DNA of 64,000 bases from Pseudomonas chlororaphis (GCF_000783395.1 NZ_JSFK01000001.1:1-64000); one strand, 5' to 3'; shown: positions 37,756-46,983, numbered from the stretch's first letter. Notes: generated from the sequence alone by a model not told the origin. Made by a program: numbers and translations.

Positions 37756-39129
37756 ATGGTTCACACTTCAAGATTGACCAAAGCTTCGCTAGGGCTTGTT
37801 TTAGGCCTTGCCGCCGGCACCGCATTGGCCGCCATCACCCCACAACAAGCCGAACAACTGAAAACCACGCTGACCCCCATGGGCGCCGAGCGCGCGGGTA
37901 ACTCAGCCGGCACCATCCCTGCGTGGACCGGCGGCATCACCCAGGTGCCTGCCGGCTACAAACCCGGCCAGCATCACCCCGATCCCTACGCGGCCGACAA
38001 ACCGCTGTTCACCATCACCAAAGCCAACCTCGACCAGTACAAGGCCCACCTCAGCCCCGGCCAGATCGCCCTGTTCAACAGCTATCCCGACACCTTTCAG
38101 ATGCCGGTCTACCCGTCCCGCCGCTCCGGCTCAGCGCCGCAATGGCTGTACGACAACACCCTGAAAAACGCCACCTCAGCAAAATTGCTCGAAGGCGGCA
38201 GCGGCTTCTCCGATGCCTACGGTGGCGTGCCATTCCCGGTGCCAAAGGACGGCGTTGAAGTGCTGTGGAACCACATCACCCGCTATCGCGGCATCTACGT
38301 CGTGCGCCGCGCCTCCGAAGCGCCGGTCCAGCGCAACGGCAGCTTCGCGCTGGTGACCTCGCAGCAGGAAGCACTGTTCAACTACTACCGCCCGAACGGC
38401 CAGTTCGCCGACCTGAAGAACATCCTGTTCTACTACCTCGCCTTCGTGAAAAGCCCGGCGCGACTGGCCGGTGGCGCCGCACTCGTGCACGAAACCCTCG
38501 ATCAACTCAAGGATGCACGCCAAGCCTGGATCTACGACGCCGGCCAACGCCGCGTGCGCCGCGCACCGAACCTCGCCTACGACACGCCAATCGCATCCTC
38601 CGATGGCCTGCGCACCGCCGACGACACCGACCTGTTCAACGGCTCGCCGGACCGCTACGAGTGGAAGCTCAAGGGCAAACAGGAAATCTACATCCCCTAC
38701 AACAACTACAAAGTCGGCAGCCCCGACGTGAAATACGCGCAACTGCTCACCCCCGGCCACCTCAACCCGCAATACACCCGCTACGAGCTGCACCGCGTGT
38801 GGGTGGTGGAAGGCAACCTGAAACCGGGTTCGCGGCATATCTATTCCAAGCGTGTGCTGTTTCTCGATGAAGACAGCTGGGGCGCGGCACTGGTCGATCA
38901 ATACGATGGGCGAGGGGAGTTGTGGCGGGTGTCGATGGCCTACCTGAAAAACTTCTACGACCTGCCGACGACGTGGAGTGCGCTGGATGTTTTCCATGAT
39001 TTGCAGGCACGGCGTTACTACGTGCAGAACCTTGATAACGAAGAAGCGGAGACTGTCGATTTCGCGCAGCCGGTGCCGGAGGATGCGTATTTCATGCCGT
39101 CGGCGTTGCGGCAGCGTGGCACTCGTTAA
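37756..39129 (+). CDS. DUF1329-family periplasmic/outer-membrane-associated protein
   Basis: The 457-residue protein has a signal peptide (GTALA|AITP) and the DUF1329 pattern: AGNSAGTIPAWTGGI, then YDNTLKNATSAKLLEGG, and a C-terminal WVVEGNLKPGSRHIYSKRVLFLDEDSWG. DUF1329 folds resemble the lipoprotein carriers LolA/LolB, and members are found beside DUF1302 barrels. GGAGA lies about six bases before the ATG at 37756, so the ATG at 37744 is less likely. It probably passes hydrophobic molecules between periplasm and outer membrane; the cargo is unknown. Confidence 0.87.
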   Translation: MVHTSRLTKASLGLVLGLAAGTALAAITPQQAEQLKTTLTPMGAERAGNSAGTIPAWTGGITQVPAGYKPGQHHPDPYAADKPLFTITKANLDQYKAHLSPGQIALFNSYPDTFQMPVYPSRRSGSAPQWLYDNTLKNATSAKLLEGGSGFSDAYGGVPFPVPKDGVEVLWNHITRYRGIYVVRRASEAPVQRNGSFALVTSQQEALFNYYRPNGQFADLKNILFYYLAFVKSPARLAGGAALVHETLDQLKDARQAWIYDAGQRRVRRAPNLAYDTPIASSDGLRTADDTDLFNGSPDRYEWKLKGKQEIYIPYNNYKVGSPDVKYAQLLTPGHLNPQYTRYELHRVWVVEGNLKPGSRHIYSKRVLFLDEDSWGAALVDQYDGRGELWRVSMAYLKNFYDLPTTWSALDVFHDLQARRYYVQNLDNEEAETVDFAQPVPEDAYFMPSALRQRGTR

Positions 39130-39181
39130 GCGGGATACCGTTCGTAAAGTCGCCGAGTTTTGATAGTTGAAGATGTGCTAG

Positions 39182-39211
39182 CCTGCAATCAGTGATTTCA
39201 TTGATTGCAGG
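39182..39211. promoter_or_regulatory. operator-like palindrome overlapping the fitA leader
   Basis: CCTGCAATCA and TGATTGCAGG are perfect ten-base inverted arms around a ten-base spacer (39182-39191, 39202-39211), ending eight bases before the GTG start of fitA. FitAB complexes repress their own promoter by binding inverted repeats, so this is the expected operator. Binding is inferred. Confidence 0.6.
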
Positions 39212-39218
39212 GGGCGTC

Positions 39219-39464
39219 GTGGCCAGCATTACAATTCGAAACCTTGATGAAAAGCTCAAGGAACAGCTGCGCATCACCGCGGCTCACAATGGGCATTCCA
39301 TGGAGGAAGAAGCTCGACTCATTTTAGGCAGGGCTCTGACGACGGTTGACCGTGCCGGTGGTCTCGGCAGCCGAATCCGCAACAGATTCAGTGCTGTCGG
39401 CGGAATAGACCTCGATTTGCCGGAGCGTTCAGAGAAAGCCACTGCGGTGGATTTCTCTGAATGA
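39219..39464 (+). CDS. FitA-like ribbon-helix-helix antitoxin
   Basis: The 81-residue product starts ASITIRNLDEKLKEQLRITAAHNG, the ribbon-helix-helix DNA-binding form of FitA/VapB antitoxins, followed by HSMEEEARLIL. The GTG at 39219 has AGGGGG a few bases upstream. A farther GTG at 39192 is in frame but lies inside the palindrome. Antitoxins of this family neutralise a PIN-domain RNase and repress their own promoter. The stop overlaps the toxin start (ATGA). It appears intact. Confidence 0.85.
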   Translation: MASITIRNLDEKLKEQLRITAAHNGHSMEEEARLILGRALTTVDRAGGLGSRIRNRFSAVGGIDLDLPERSEKATAVDFSE

Positions 39465-39880
39465 TAGTGCTTGATACCAACGTTCTATCAGAGTTCATGC
39501 GAATCGAGCCTGAGACCCGGGTGCTCGCCTGGGTTGATGCACAGCCTGCGATGGAACTGGCTGTGAGTGCCGTGACCGTGGCAGAAATCCTCCATGGCAT
39601 CGCACGGCTGCCTTCCGGTAAGCGCAAACAGAAACTTGAGGCTCATGCCATGGCGATGTTCGAAGAGGACTTCGCCGGGCGCATTTTTCCGTTCGATGCT
39701 CATGCCGCTGTCGAATACGCAACGCTGGTCGCTGAGTGCGAGTCAAAGGGCCGCGCGGCTTCGATGGCTGATGCGCAAATTGCTGCTATCTGCCGAACGC
39801 GTGGTGTTCCCATAGCCACCCGTAACGTGAAGGATTTTCAGTTCAGTGGTGTCGAGGTGATTAATCCTTGGCAGAGCTGA
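39461..39880 (+). CDS. FitB-like PIN-domain toxin
   Basis: The 139-residue protein is a PIN-domain ribonuclease of the FitB/VapC type. The acidic residues expected for the metal-binding site are visible: D5 (LDTNVLSE), E42 (TVAEILHGIARL), D104 (MADAQIAAI) and D125 (NVKDFQ). It starts by a four-base overlap with fitA. Unchecked VapC-type toxins cut tRNA or rRNA; FitB acts more mildly in Neisseria. The gene appears complete, so the pair is likely functional. Confidence 0.87.
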   Translation: MIVLDTNVLSEFMRIEPETRVLAWVDAQPAMELAVSAVTVAEILHGIARLPSGKRKQKLEAHAMAMFEEDFAGRIFPFDAHAAVEYATLVAECESKGRAASMADAQIAAICRTRGVPIATRNVKDFQFSGVEVINPWQS

Positions 39881-39922
39881 GTCACTTCATAGTTAACAAA
39901 ATCATAAGAAAAAGGTGGTCGC

Positions 39923-40354
39923 ATGAAGCGTAAAAAGGTTGAAGCCAGCAGGTTGGACTCCTTCACTGTTGATGATTTTTCCGTTCTTGACGGTCTAGCG
40001 AACCCGATAAAAAACGACGCTGACTTGCAAGTGCGAATGGCCCTGATTGATGAGCTTTATTCACACGCAAACACCGAGGATCATGCTGCGGCACGATTTG
40101 CGGAGTTTGTGGCTGATCGGGTTTATGAGTACGAGAATGAAACGGTGTTGATTGCTTATTCGTCCCAATCTGAAGCGCTGGCGTTTCTGCTGTCGGAAAG
40201 AGGCGTCAAACAGAAGGACTTGTCTGAGATCGCAACTCAGAGTGCTGTTTCAGAGATATTGAATAACAAGCGAAAAATGACCGTTGCACAGATAAAGGGA
40301 TTCGCCGAGTTCTTTAAAGTGCCGGTCGAGTTTTTTATGCACGGTGTGGTTTGA
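39923..40354 (+). CDS. HigA-like HTH antitoxin without a HigB neighbour
   Basis: The 143-residue protein has an N-terminal extension (residues 1-60) with DDFSVLDGLANPIKNDADLQVRMALIDELYSH and a C-terminal HTH_3 (SERGVKQKDLSEIATQSAVSEILNNKRKMTVAQIKGFAEFFKVPVEFF). This is the COG5499 layout of HigA antitoxins that usually follow a HigB RNase gene. Here the preceding gene is fitB, 42 bases upstream on the same strand, and no HigB is found on either side. It may be an orphan regulator, a spare antitoxin, or part of a three-gene unit. Confidence 0.8.
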   Translation: MKRKKVEASRLDSFTVDDFSVLDGLANPIKNDADLQVRMALIDELYSHANTEDHAAARFAEFVADRVYEYENETVLIAYSSQSEALAFLLSERGVKQKDLSEIATQSAVSEILNNKRKMTVAQIKGFAEFFKVPVEFFMHGVV

Positions 40355-40378
40355 CGTGAAGCGGTGAAAGGCCTGACG

Positions 40379-40472
40379 CAATCGCGGACAAGCCCGCTCC
40401 CACACGTCATGAGTCGAACACAACATCTGTGAACGACTCAAAACCCTGTGGGAGCGGGCTTGCCCGCGATTG
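40379..40472. repeat. REP pair (BIME), GTGGGAGCGGGCTTGCCCGCG type
   Basis: CAATCGCGGACAAGCCCGCTCCCAC faces GTGGGAGCGGGCTTGCCCGCG across about 44 bases, just after the HigA-like gene. A different subtype from the other BIMEs. Confidence 0.88.
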
Positions 40473-40499
40473 GTTTTTGGCTTCAGCGCTATAAGAAGA

Positions 40500-42419
40500 T
40501 CAAACGCGGAAGTGGCTGACCATCTGCTGCAACTGACCACCCAAACGCGCCAGTTCAACGCTCGACGCTGCCGTCTCATCACTCGCCGCTGCGGTCTGTT
40601 CCGACACGTCGCGTACGTTGATGATGCTGCGGCTGATCTCTTCGGCCACGGCGCTCTGTTGTTCAGCAGCGGCGGCGATCTGCTGGTTCATCGACTGGAT
40701 GTTCGACACCGTACGGGTGATGTTTTCCAGTGACGCGCCGGCCTTGCGCGTCAGGGCGACGCTGCTGTCGGTCAGGGCGCGACTGTTGCTCATTACCGCC
40801 GAAACCTGCTGTGTGCCGTTCTGCAGACCGGCGACCAGGCCTTCGATTTCTTCGGTGGATTTCTGCGTACGCTGAGCCAGGCCACGAACCTCGTCGGCGA
40901 CCACGGCAAACCCACGACCGGCTTCACCTGCACGCGCGGCTTCAATTGCAGCGTTGAGGGCCAGCAGGTTGGTCTGTTCGGCAACAGCCTTGATCACGTC
41001 CATGACGCTGCCGATCTTGTCGCTTTCCTGTTGCAGCACGCTCATGGCTTCGGTGGAACGCACCACTTCGCTGGCCAGACGTTCGATCTGCGCGATGGCT
41101 TCGTTGACCACTTTGTCGCCTTCACGGGCTTCACCGTCAGCGGCGGCAGCAGCTTGCGAGGCTTCTTCGGCGTTGCGCGCGACTTCCTGCACGGTGGCAG
41201 TCATCTCGTGCATCGCGGTGGCAACCTGATCGGTTTCGACCTTCTGGCTGTTCACACCGGCGCTGGTCTGCTCGGTAACGGCGGACAATTCTTCGGCGGC
41301 GCTGGCGATCTGGGTGACGCCGTCGCGGATGCCGCTGATCAAGTCGCGCAAGGTTACGCCCATGCGAGCGATGCCTTGTTGCAGCACGCCGAGTTCGTCG
41401 CGGCGGGTGACGGTGACGTTCTGGGTCAGGTCGCCGCTGGCGATGCGCTCGACCACAGCCAGGGTTTCTTGCAGCGGACGGGTGATCTGACGGGTGATGA
41501 TCACCGCAGCAATCACGCCAACCAGCAATGCCAGCAGGGTGCTGATCAACTGGAAGGTGCGGGCCTGGGCACTTTCGATGTCGCGACGGTCGAGTTGGAT
41601 CTGATACAGCTGCTCGCTCGTAGTGACGATGGCGGCGCCCTGATCAGTCATTTCCTTACGGGCCTGCACGGCGTCGGTGTTGGCATTTTTGTACGCCATC
41701 AACGCGCTGCGATAGTTGACCAGTGCGGTTTCCAGCTGACGCAGGGCGTCTTGCTGCGAGTCAGCAAAATGCACGTTCAGTTGCTTGAGGCTGGCAATGG
41801 CGGCGTCAATCTGGCCGATGGCTTTCTGCTCGGTTTCGGCGTTGGTGGTGGCGGTGTAGCCGCGCACTTCGTAACGCGCGAGGATGAACGCTTCCTTGGC
41901 GGCGGTGATCGCCTGGAACTGTTCGAAGCGCTGTTCGCTCATGTCCATCTGCTGCACGCGTTTGCTGATCGATTCGATCTGGTTGTACGCGGTCTCGGCA
42001 CTCACGCTCATGCTGTCGCGGGCGCTGTTGCCGGTGCGATACGCGTTGCGCATTTTGTTCAGCGACGTCTGGTATTCAGCGATGGTCGCTGCCTGCTCCT
42101 TGAGCAGTTTGACGTTTTCCGGGCTCTTGAAGCTGTTGATCAGCTTCTGTTGCTGCGCGGCGAAGCTTTCGAGGGTGGTCTGCACATTCTGCGCGGCGGT
42201 TTCATCGCCATTGGTCAGCATGTATTGCAGGCGCACCACGCGCAGTTTGGTCAGACCGGCATTGAGCTGGGTGATGTCGCTCATCCAGTTGCTGCGGTCG
42301 ATCAGGCCACCGAGGCTGGTCCAGCCTGTCAGGGCCAGCACGCAGGTCAGGGCCAGCACCAAGCCGAAGCCCAGGCCCAGTTTCATGTTCACGCTGATGT
42401 TACCGAACCAGCTATTCAT
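40500..42419 (-). CDS. methyl-accepting chemotaxis protein
   Basis: The 639-residue chemoreceptor has a membrane helix near residues 11-31, a periplasmic four-helix-bundle region (about 32-195), a second helix (about 196-215) and a HAMP domain. The cytoplasmic signalling domain carries the conserved hairpin tip region [25 protein letters not shown]. The start at 42419 has GGAGG upstream; the longer open frame to 42884 is ignored. The ligand domain is not the PAS/dCache type of the amino acid receptors PctA-C. The ligand is unknown. Confidence 0.9.
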   Translation of the reverse strand: MNSWFGNISVNMKLGLGFGLVLALTCVLALTGWTSLGGLIDRSNWMSDITQLNAGLTKLRVVRLQYMLTNGDETAAQNVQTTLESFAAQQQKLINSFKSPENVKLLKEQAATIAEYQTSLNKMRNAYRTGNSARDSMSVSAETAYNQIESISKRVQQMDMSEQRFEQFQAITAAKEAFILARYEVRGYTATTNAETEQKAIGQIDAAIASLKQLNVHFADSQQDALRQLETALVNYRSALMAYKNANTDAVQARKEMTDQGAAIVTTSEQLYQIQLDRRDIESAQARTFQLISTLLALLVGVIAAVIITRQITRPLQETLAVVERIASGDLTQNVTVTRRDELGVLQQGIARMGVTLRDLISGIRDGVTQIASAAEELSAVTEQTSAGVNSQKVETDQVATAMHEMTATVQEVARNAEEASQAAAAADGEAREGDKVVNEAIAQIERLASEVVRSTEAMSVLQQESDKIGSVMDVIKAVAEQTNLLALNAAIEAARAGEAGRGFAVVADEVRGLAQRTQKSTEEIEGLVAGLQNGTQQVSAVMSNSRALTDSSVALTRKAGASLENITRTVSNIQSMNQQIAAAAEQQSAVAEEISRSIINVRDVSEQTAAASDETAASSVELARLGGQLQQMVSHFRV

Positions 42420-42672
42420 CAAAAATCCTCCAGAAACGTTGGGTTTCTTGTCGTCAGTTAGGCTGGAAGATTGTTGTTTTTTTGAGCCAGCAAGGGTGTT
42501 AGCAGGTTTGTATCGGCCGCATTTCCCAGAGCTGAAAGGATTTTGTCCTACGGAATTTGTAACATCGGATCCCAAGACTTTTTTCACATGGGTTTCACTG
42601 GCTGCCCACGCCCGCCTCTGTACCTTCGCCGCATCGAATGAACCCGTGATGCAGAGTGGCGAGGCGGTTTTT

Positions 42673-43344
42673 GTGGAATTGAGACTGAGTCTGTTCGGCG
42701 TCAAACGCTCGATCGATCTGAGCTTTTTGGCGCGTTTTCGCAACACTTGGGTGGTGTTGGCGGCATCGGTGTTGGTGATCCCCCTGACCCTGTGGTTACT
42801 GGCGCCGGCGGCGGTGCCGGACCTGGCCCACGGCAATGTCGCCGGTGCGCAAGCATTGGCCGCGGGATGGGCCAAGGGAGACATGATCGTCTTGGTGCGG
42901 CACGTTGAGCGTTGCGATCACTCCAAAGCCGCGTGCCTGAGTGGCAATGACGGCATCACCGATCGCTCGCGCAGTGTCGCGGTGGCGGTCGGTGCACAGT
43001 TCGAACAACTGGGCCTGAACAACGCCGACATCTATAACAGCCCGTCGATGCGCACGGTGCAGACCGCCGGTTACATGTTCAACCATGCCGCCAGCGGTGA
43101 CGAGTGGTTGATCAACTGCCGGGGCCGCATGTTGCAGGATGCGCTGGCCCACAAGGTGCCCGGTCGCAATCTGGTCCTGGTGACCCACAGCGAATGCATG
43201 GCGCAAATCGAGAAAGACCTCAAAGTGCCAGCCTCGGACATGGGTTACGGCTCGTCATTATTTGTTTCCGCTGCCAGTCCGGCGGCTCCCAAGATGCTCG
43301 GCTTCATTGAAGCCTCCGACTGGCGCACGGTGAATACCCGATGA
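42673..43344 (+). CDS. histidine phosphatase (Ais-like, lipopolysaccharide heptose-phosphate type)
   Basis: The 223-residue protein has a single N-terminal membrane anchor (about residues 20-42) and a histidine-phosphatase domain with the RHxER catalytic motif ([20 protein letters not shown]). A second catalytic His is in [12 protein letters not shown]. It resembles Ais/PmrG phosphatases that act on core heptose(II) phosphate. GAGG spaced eight bases before the GTG at 42673 favours that start; an ATG at 42649 lacks a ribosome site. It overlaps the PAP2 gene by four bases, and a GT39 gene follows convergently. Confidence 0.75.
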   Translation: MELRLSLFGVKRSIDLSFLARFRNTWVVLAASVLVIPLTLWLLAPAAVPDLAHGNVAGAQALAAGWAKGDMIVLVRHVERCDHSKAACLSGNDGITDRSRSVAVAVGAQFEQLGLNNADIYNSPSMRTVQTAGYMFNHAASGDEWLINCRGRMLQDALAHKVPGRNLVLVTHSECMAQIEKDLKVPASDMGYGSSLFVSAASPAAPKMLGFIEASDWRTVNTR

Positions 43345-44162
43345 AATCACGCTTCTACGCTTACAACTTTGGTATTCCGCTGGTCTGTGCGGCGCTGGTG
43401 TTCCTAATGTTCGACATGACCAAAATCGACATCGCCTTCAGCAACCTGCTGTTCGACCCGCTGACGCAGACCTTCCCGCTCGACAAAATCCACTTCTTCG
43501 AAAAGCTCACGCATAAATGGGCGCGGATCATTCCCAACTGGACGGCAGAAATCGCCCTGATCGGCGCGCTGCTATCGGTGGTCTGGCCGTTGGTCAATCC
43601 GCAGAAACGTCCGCGCTTCGGCGCAATGCTTGAGCGCAGTAAAGTCGCGCCAGTGTTGCGATTTGCCGCTGATCACCGTAGGGATTTTCTGTTTGTGGTG
43701 GTCGCATTTGCGGTCTGCACCGGTGTGATTCATTTCCTCAAATCCCACACCAGCGTTTACTGCCCGATCGAGACCACGCTGTACGGCGGGAAAATGGCTC
43801 ACATTGAGTGGTACAGCAATTTTCAACTTTTCCATGAAGCCGGGAGTGGCCGTTGTTGGCCGGGTGGTCATGCGTCGGGCGGCTTCACCATGCTGGCGCT
43901 GTATTTCGTGGCGCGGCGCTATCAATGGCGCTTTTCCAGTGCCATCTTGTGGGGCTCGCTGCTGCTGGGATTGGTTTACGGCACCACCCGCGTCCTGCAG
44001 GGCTGGCATTACATGTCCCACACGTTCTGGGCCGGAATCTTTGTCTGGCTGGCGTGTTTACTGACGGCGTTGGCCTTCTACGGACGCGCGCGGCTGGATG
44101 TGCCGGTGCTGGGCAAGCGTGAGCAGAAAGCTTTCGGTGCTCAGCCTGAGGTCTCTCTCTGA
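43341..44162 (+). CDS. PAP2-superfamily phosphatase (LpxE-like)
   Basis: The 273-residue protein has about six membrane helices and the three acid-phosphatase motifs, somewhat divergent: KSHTSVYCP (motif 1), WPGGHASGG (motif 2, PSGH in the classical form) and TRVLQGWHYMSHTFW (motif 3). Members dephosphorylate phosphatidic acid, undecaprenyl pyrophosphate or lipid A. Its close coupling to an Ais-like gene and nearness to a GT39 gene suggest a lipid A or undecaprenyl-phosphate role; which of these is open. Confidence 0.83.
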   Translation: MKSRFYAYNFGIPLVCAALVFLMFDMTKIDIAFSNLLFDPLTQTFPLDKIHFFEKLTHKWARIIPNWTAEIALIGALLSVVWPLVNPQKRPRFGAMLERSKVAPVLRFAADHRRDFLFVVVAFAVCTGVIHFLKSHTSVYCPIETTLYGGKMAHIEWYSNFQLFHEAGSGRCWPGGHASGGFTMLALYFVARRYQWRFSSAILWGSLLLGLVYGTTRVLQGWHYMSHTFWAGIFVWLACLLTALAFYGRARLDVPVLGKREQKAFGAQPEVSL

Positions 44163-44183
44163 ACCCGTTCGGATGAAATGAAA

Positions 44184-44208
44184 ACCCGCCGTCACGGCGG
44201 TTTTTTTT
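44184..44208 (+). terminator. bidirectional terminator between PAP2 and GT39 genes
   Basis: CCGCCGT-C-ACGGCGG (44186-44200) is followed by TTTTTTTT on the plus strand, with AACCC on the other side giving GGGTTTT for leftward transcripts. It serves two convergent genes. Confidence 0.85.
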
Positions 44209-44225
44209 ATGGGCCTGCGCAGGTC

Positions 44226-45665
44226 TCAATAGCCGACGAAGTAATACGCCTGACGCCCGACCAGCATGGTTTTGAGCACTTTCAGGGGGGGCGCGGGTTC
44301 GCTGTCGCCGGCCATCACCACGACATGGGATGGCGAGGCCGCGAGGAAATCTCGCAACTGCACTTTGGTATCCAGGCCTTTGAGTACTTGCTGGGTATAG
44401 AAGACCGTAGCGCCACCGACCCGCTCGTTGGCCTGAAACAGCGCGACTTGATGCCCGGCTGTTTGCAGTGTCTGAATTTCTGCGCTCAATGGCAGGAATG
44501 AAAGCTTTTTGTCGGCGTGGGGAAGTGCCCATTGCGCGGCGGCGAGGTAACTGCCGATCACCAGCGTAAGCACAGTTACTGCCAATGTCTGACGGTGACG
44601 GGCGATTCGGCCTACGAATCCATTGCCGGATTCATACTGCTTCAATCGCTCGAACAGCGCGCCCGCATACTCCGCCGCGATCACCGCCGCGGCCGGTGTC
44701 ATCGACATCAGATACACCGTGCGCTTGCTCGACGCCAACGTCAGCATGATGAACTGCGCCACGATCCACAGGCTGAAAAACAGCAAGTAACGGTTGGCCT
44801 TCAATTGTTTGCGGAAATGCCAGAGCCCCAGGTACACCAGAATATTCCATGGCAGAAAGGCTTCCGGCAGCTTGGCGAGGTAGTAATAGAACGGTTCATA
44901 GTGCCCTGCCTCGACGAACGAACCGCTGAAGCGCCCGACGCTGTTGGTCAGCAGCACTTCTTTGACCGCTTGTGCGCCGCCGTGCTGGAAGAGGATGACG
45001 AGCCAGATCAGCAGCGGAATCAAACCGACCAGGGTCAGTAGACCCGGTCGCAACCAGTCAGCGATTTTCAGCCGTTTGTCCATCAGGTTGTCAGCCAGCA
45101 GATAGGTGAAAATCACCACGCCCGGCATGGCCAGCCCCAGCACACCCTTGCTCAATGTAGCGATGGCGATCCCAACGACAAACAACAGCGAGTTGCCCGC
45201 GGTCGACGCCCGTTGTGCCTGGAAAAAGGCCAGCAGCGCGGTGGTCACGCCGAGGGCGAGCAACGCGTCCTCACCGACGCCGCGCACGTTGCTCCAGTAA
45301 CTGGCCATGGTCGCGAGCAGAATGCCTGCGGTCCAGGCAATCATTTTCGGCCGCTCGAAACGCCGCAACATGCCGTATAGCAGCATCACACTGAGCAACC
45401 CGGCAACCGCCGACGCCAGCCGCACAGCCCACGGTGAAACGCCGAACACGCGCATGGCGCCAGCATCCAGCCACAGGCTTAACGGTGGTTTTTCCAGAAA
45501 CGGTTCACCGAACAGACGAGGTGTCACCCAGTCGTCGTCCAGATGCATCTCCATGGCGATGCCAGCCACGCGGGCCTCGGTGGAGCCTTGCAATTGATGG
45601 CCGCCCAACGCGAAGAAAAACAGCAGGGCGGCAAGCAGAAACAGCGAAGTGACGGCACGCGACAT
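44226..45665 (-). CDS. GT39-family membrane glycosyltransferase (ArnT-like)
   Basis: The 479-residue protein has around ten membrane helices and the DDxxx acidic first-loop motif (DDDWVTPRLFGEPFLEKPPLSLWLDA) of GT-C enzymes in the ArnT/PMT family. ArnT attaches L-Ara4N to lipid A from an undecaprenyl phosphate donor. This protein is about 70 residues shorter than ArnT (near 550), so it may belong to an uncharacterised subfamily. No arnBCADEF genes are near, and the sugar donated cannot be inferred. Confidence 0.8.
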   Translation of the reverse strand: MSRAVTSLFLLAALLFFFALGGHQLQGSTEARVAGIAMEMHLDDDWVTPRLFGEPFLEKPPLSLWLDAGAMRVFGVSPWAVRLASAVAGLLSVMLLYGMLRRFERPKMIAWTAGILLATMASYWSNVRGVGEDALLALGVTTALLAFFQAQRASTAGNSLLFVVGIAIATLSKGVLGLAMPGVVIFTYLLADNLMDKRLKIADWLRPGLLTLVGLIPLLIWLVILFQHGGAQAVKEVLLTNSVGRFSGSFVEAGHYEPFYYYLAKLPEAFLPWNILVYLGLWHFRKQLKANRYLLFFSLWIVAQFIMLTLASSKRTVYLMSMTPAAAVIAAEYAGALFERLKQYESGNGFVGRIARHRQTLAVTVLTLVIGSYLAAAQWALPHADKKLSFLPLSAEIQTLQTAGHQVALFQANERVGGATVFYTQQVLKGLDTKVQLRDFLAASPSHVVVMAGDSEPAPPLKVLKTMLVGRQAYYFVGY

Positions 45666-45733
45666 GGGGTTCAGGCAACCGGAAGGGGCGGGAGGCCTGA
45701 GCATACGTCGGCAATCCTGAACAAATTGTGAAG

Positions 45734-46321
45734 CTAGGCCAATTGTCGCGACCAACGCTTCTCCGGCGTTTCGAACAGCGGATTGACCAGCGCCGTCAGC
45801 ACGTGATCCTGCCAGCGCCCGGCAATGTTCAGATACGCCTTGGCGTAACCCTCGCGCTCGAAGCCCAACCGCTCAAGCAAGCGCTCACTGCGCTCGTTGC
45901 CGGGAATGTAGTTGGCCATGATCCGATGCAGATTCTGGCTGTCGAACATGTAGCCGATGCCAGCCTCCAGCGCCTCGTGCATCAAGCCTTGCCCCTGCTG
46001 GGACTCGTCAATGTGATAACCCAGATAACACGCCTGAAACGCTCCGCGAATGATGCCGCTGAAATTGCACGCGCCGATCATCTGCTGGCCATCCGGCGTC
46101 AACAGCGCGAAATGCATGGCCAGCCCGGCTTCGAATGCGCTGGCCTGTATTTCAAGGCGCCGGCGAATCTGCTCGGTGGAAAAATATTCAGTGGTGCGGA
46201 TCGGTGACCAGGGCGCGAGGTGGCGCTGGTTGCGTCGGTAGAACTCGCTTTCAAGCTCGGCCTGCTCCGGTGCAAGTATCGCGAGCGTCAGGCGTTGGCA
46301 GGGCAGGGTCAACAGCGGCAT
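45734..46321 (-). CDS. GNAT-family N-acetyltransferase (RimJ/RimL type)
   Basis: The 195-residue protein has GNAT features: an acetyl-CoA-binding strand-helix near QACYLGYHIDESQQGQG and a following helix EALEAGIGYMFDSQNLHRIMANYIPGNERSERLLERLGFEREGYA. This is the RimJ/RimL type that acetylates ribosomal-protein N-termini or small molecules. The start at 46321 matches a normal family N-terminus (MPLLTLPCQRLTL). It lies 69 bases upstream of the GT39 gene on the same strand; substrate unknown. Confidence 0.82.
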   Translation of the reverse strand: MPLLTLPCQRLTLAILAPEQAELESEFYRRNQRHLAPWSPIRTTEYFSTEQIRRRLEIQASAFEAGLAMHFALLTPDGQQMIGACNFSGIIRGAFQACYLGYHIDESQQGQGLMHEALEAGIGYMFDSQNLHRIMANYIPGNERSERLLERLGFEREGYAKAYLNIAGRWQDHVLTALVNPLFETPEKRWSRQLA

Positions 46322-46411
46322 CGGGCGCTCCGGCTTGTGGGATCTGCAGGCAGAGTCGCGCAATCATCGTGGTTACGGCAAGTCGTGGCGAAGACAGGAC
46401 TTTGTTTCAGG

Positions 46412-46438
46412 CAAAAAAAAGCCCGCAGGAGCGCGGGC
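46412..46438 (-). terminator. rho-independent terminator after the 124-residue gene
   Basis: Read leftwards, GCCCGC-GCTCCT-GCGGGC is followed by eight T residues. It ends transcription of the leftward gene at 46570-46944. Confidence 0.82.
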
Positions 46439-46569
46439 GAACCGTAGTTTCTTGAATGAGCGAGCGGACTGTACAAGGGTTGGCCGCGCAGCTGCAGTGA
46501 AGAAAAATTCATCTCGATGGGCGGCCCCAATGCAGTTCGATGCACAACCGAGCGCCGGGGTTTTTCCCG

Positions 46570-46944
46570 TCAATGGCGGGTTTCAGGCCCGGTAGTGTTC
46601 TGTGGTTTCTGCGGATCAAGATTGTCCCGTGCCCGACAAATCAGGATCTCGGCCAGTGCGCTCAATTGCTTCATGGCCACCGCCACATGGCGTTTCGAGC
46701 CGTCGAACTCATCGGCAAAGTTTGCGCTGATGGCCGCGAGGGAATCGAGGATCTCGCTGGCGTGGGTGAGCAGGGTCAGGGTGTCGACATCGTCGCGCAC
46801 CCTGATGAGTTGATTGAGCGGGATGCTGCGACGCCGACGGGGCGCCTCGGTGCGTGTGGTGGTATTCGACTGAGGTTGGGTGCTGCAAGCGGGCGCGTCG
46901 GAAGGTGCCGAGCCAACCAGCGAAAGTTGTGGGGTCTTTTTCAT
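46570..46944 (-). CDS. small helical protein related to DUF6124
   Basis: The 124-residue product (MKKTPQLSLVG...) has a variable, proline- and arginine-rich first half and a helical second half. Its second half aligns without gaps to that of the DUF6124 gene at 27093-27458, sharing LL, ASE, N-A, G, R, Q, AE, R, D-L-P positions (about 19 of 56 identical). The ATG at 46944 is used; an upstream ATG at 46968 is in frame. The function is unknown. Its leader also holds a hairpin (46984-47009). Confidence 0.65.
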   Translation of the reverse strand: MKKTPQLSLVGSAPSDAPACSTQPQSNTTTRTEAPRRRRSIPLNQLIRVRDDVDTLTLLTHASEILDSLAAISANFADEFDGSKRHVAVAMKQLSALAEILICRARDNLDPQKPQNTTGPETRH

Positions 46945-46983
46945 GACGTAGCTCCGTGGAGTGAACATTCACTGCAGTTGCGG

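Noticed and set aside
41031-42461. Open frame of 476 codons opposite the chemoreceptor
   Set aside because: Mirrors the conserved receptor codons; composition is typical of an antisense shadow.
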